Source: Pyrinomonadaceae bacterium (GTDB lineage: Bacteria; Acidobacteriota; Blastocatellia; Pyrinomonadales; Pyrinomonadaceae). From it: a stretch of 5,849 nt of DNA. Every line of letters starts with the position of its first letter. Position 1 is the first letter of the stretch. The DNA lies in contig JAICPV010000169.1 in assembly GCA_025929655.1 (NCBI GenBank), forward strand, positions 1 through 5,849. Direction: 5' to 3'. The notes below the pieces were generated by a model that searched no databases, was not told the origin of the DNA, and saw only the letters and a program-made list of their open reading frames with translations. Both the position numbers and the translations under genes were made by a program. Below, in pieces: positions 5,403 through 5,849 of the stretch.

Positions 5403-5849
5403 TCAGCTGCGGGGAAGAATCTGTTATGCAATTTTCTGATCACTTCGGTCACGAAGTTCTCTCTTATCACGAAGGTAAGATTAACGCTCGATGCACCGTG
5501 TGAAACAAGGGCCACATTCACGTCCGCGATAGTAGAAAAGATCTTCGCCGCCAATCCGGTGGAAGCCCGCAAACCTTCGCCGACAACGCAGATCACGGCG
5601 TAGCCACGCTCCACCTCAACCTCACCTAACCGTCTTAGATCCTCTACAACGTTATCTACAGACTCCGGGTTATCGAGCGTGAGTGCAACGGAAACTTCCG
5701 AGGTCGAAATAACATCGATCACCGTGCGATGTCGGTCGAACACCTGAAAAACGGCGCTCATAAAGCCGTAGGCGCCGAGCATGCGTGCAGACGTGATCCG
5801 CAGGATCGTAATGTTCTTTTTATGGGCGATCGATTTGATCTTGTTCGGC
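5399..5849 (-). CDS. lysC: Aspartokinase, C-terminal regulatory part (two ACT domains), 5' end outside the window
   Basis: Aspartokinase phosphorylates aspartate, the first step towards lysine/diaminopimelate, threonine and methionine. Only the last 149 residues are present; the frame is open to the window edge, so the kinase domain lies beyond 5849. The first Met in the visible part (at 5782) is internal, because the conserved sequence continues upstream of it (KNITILRITSAR). ACT1 holds MLGAYGF (fragment residues 23-29) and DVISTSEVSVALTLD (45-59). ACT2 holds GEGLRASTG (90-98) and SHGASSVNLTF (116-126). The order matches the C-terminus of E. coli LysC from memory. Equivalents of its lysine-contact region (the Met, Gly-Phe, Asp and Thr-Ser-Glu positions) are kept, which suggests feedback inhibition, probably by lysine. 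There is no fused homoserine dehydrogenase, so it is monofunctional. It is the first gene visible in the operon with the hydrolase and M20 genes. Confidence 0.93.
   Translation of the reverse strand, partial: PNKIKSIAHKKNITILRITSARMLGAYGFMSAVFQVFDRHRTVIDVISTSEVSVALTLDNPESVDNVVEDLRRLGEVEVERGYAVICVVGEGLRASTGLAAKIFSTIADVNVALVSHGASSVNLTFVIRENFVTEVIRKLHNRFFPAAE

Noticed and set aside
5399..5782. A separate short ACT-domain protein starting at the Met at 5782
   Set aside because: Conserved aspartokinase sequence continues in frame upstream of that Met to the window edge, so this is the tail of a longer gene.

Overview
The window looks like ordinary chromosome from a free-living bacterium of moderate G+C. 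The style of the genes (large exported Ig/PKD-type protein, exported alpha/beta hydrolase, monofunctional aspartokinase, strong GGAGG-type ribosome sites) would fit an Acidobacteriota lineage such as Blastocatellia. That placement rests on impression only; no marker gene here fixes the taxonomy. I see no RNA gene, CRISPR array, insertion sequence or prophage.

Layout. Positions 1-182 are an AT-rich leader containing a short tandem repeat and a strong ribosome site. Positions 183-2948 (+) encode a 921-residue exported multidomain protein with a signal peptide, an N-terminal beta-sandwich-like region, a small helical module, a long unassigned beta-rich middle and about three C-terminal Ig/PKD-like modules. 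A perfect 11-bp hairpin follows 12 nt after its stop. After a 156-bp gap that also holds a smaller hairpin, 3105-3584 (+) encodes a 159-residue protein with a peptidoglycan-binding-like motif but no signal peptide.

The right half is a minus-strand operon that converges on the small gene with a 22-bp gap. In transcription order it holds the C-terminal 149 residues of an aspartokinase with two ACT domains (its start lies beyond the window), an exported, probably lipid-anchored alpha/beta hydrolase, and an M20-family metallohydrolase of the ArgE/DapE/LysK type. Both junctions are 4-nt ATGA overlaps, and neither downstream start has a recognisable Shine-Dalgarno site, so translation is probably coupled.

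How they fit together. The aspartokinase commits aspartate to lysine/diaminopimelate, threonine and methionine synthesis. The M20 enzyme could be a deacylase in the lysine/diaminopimelate or arginine route, but this is inferred from family and context and a general peptidase role is not excluded. The hydrolase between them has no obvious role in that pathway. The two plus-strand genes are unrelated to this operon and may concern the cell surface. I find no clear new defence or mobile system; the most unfamiliar item is the large exported protein.
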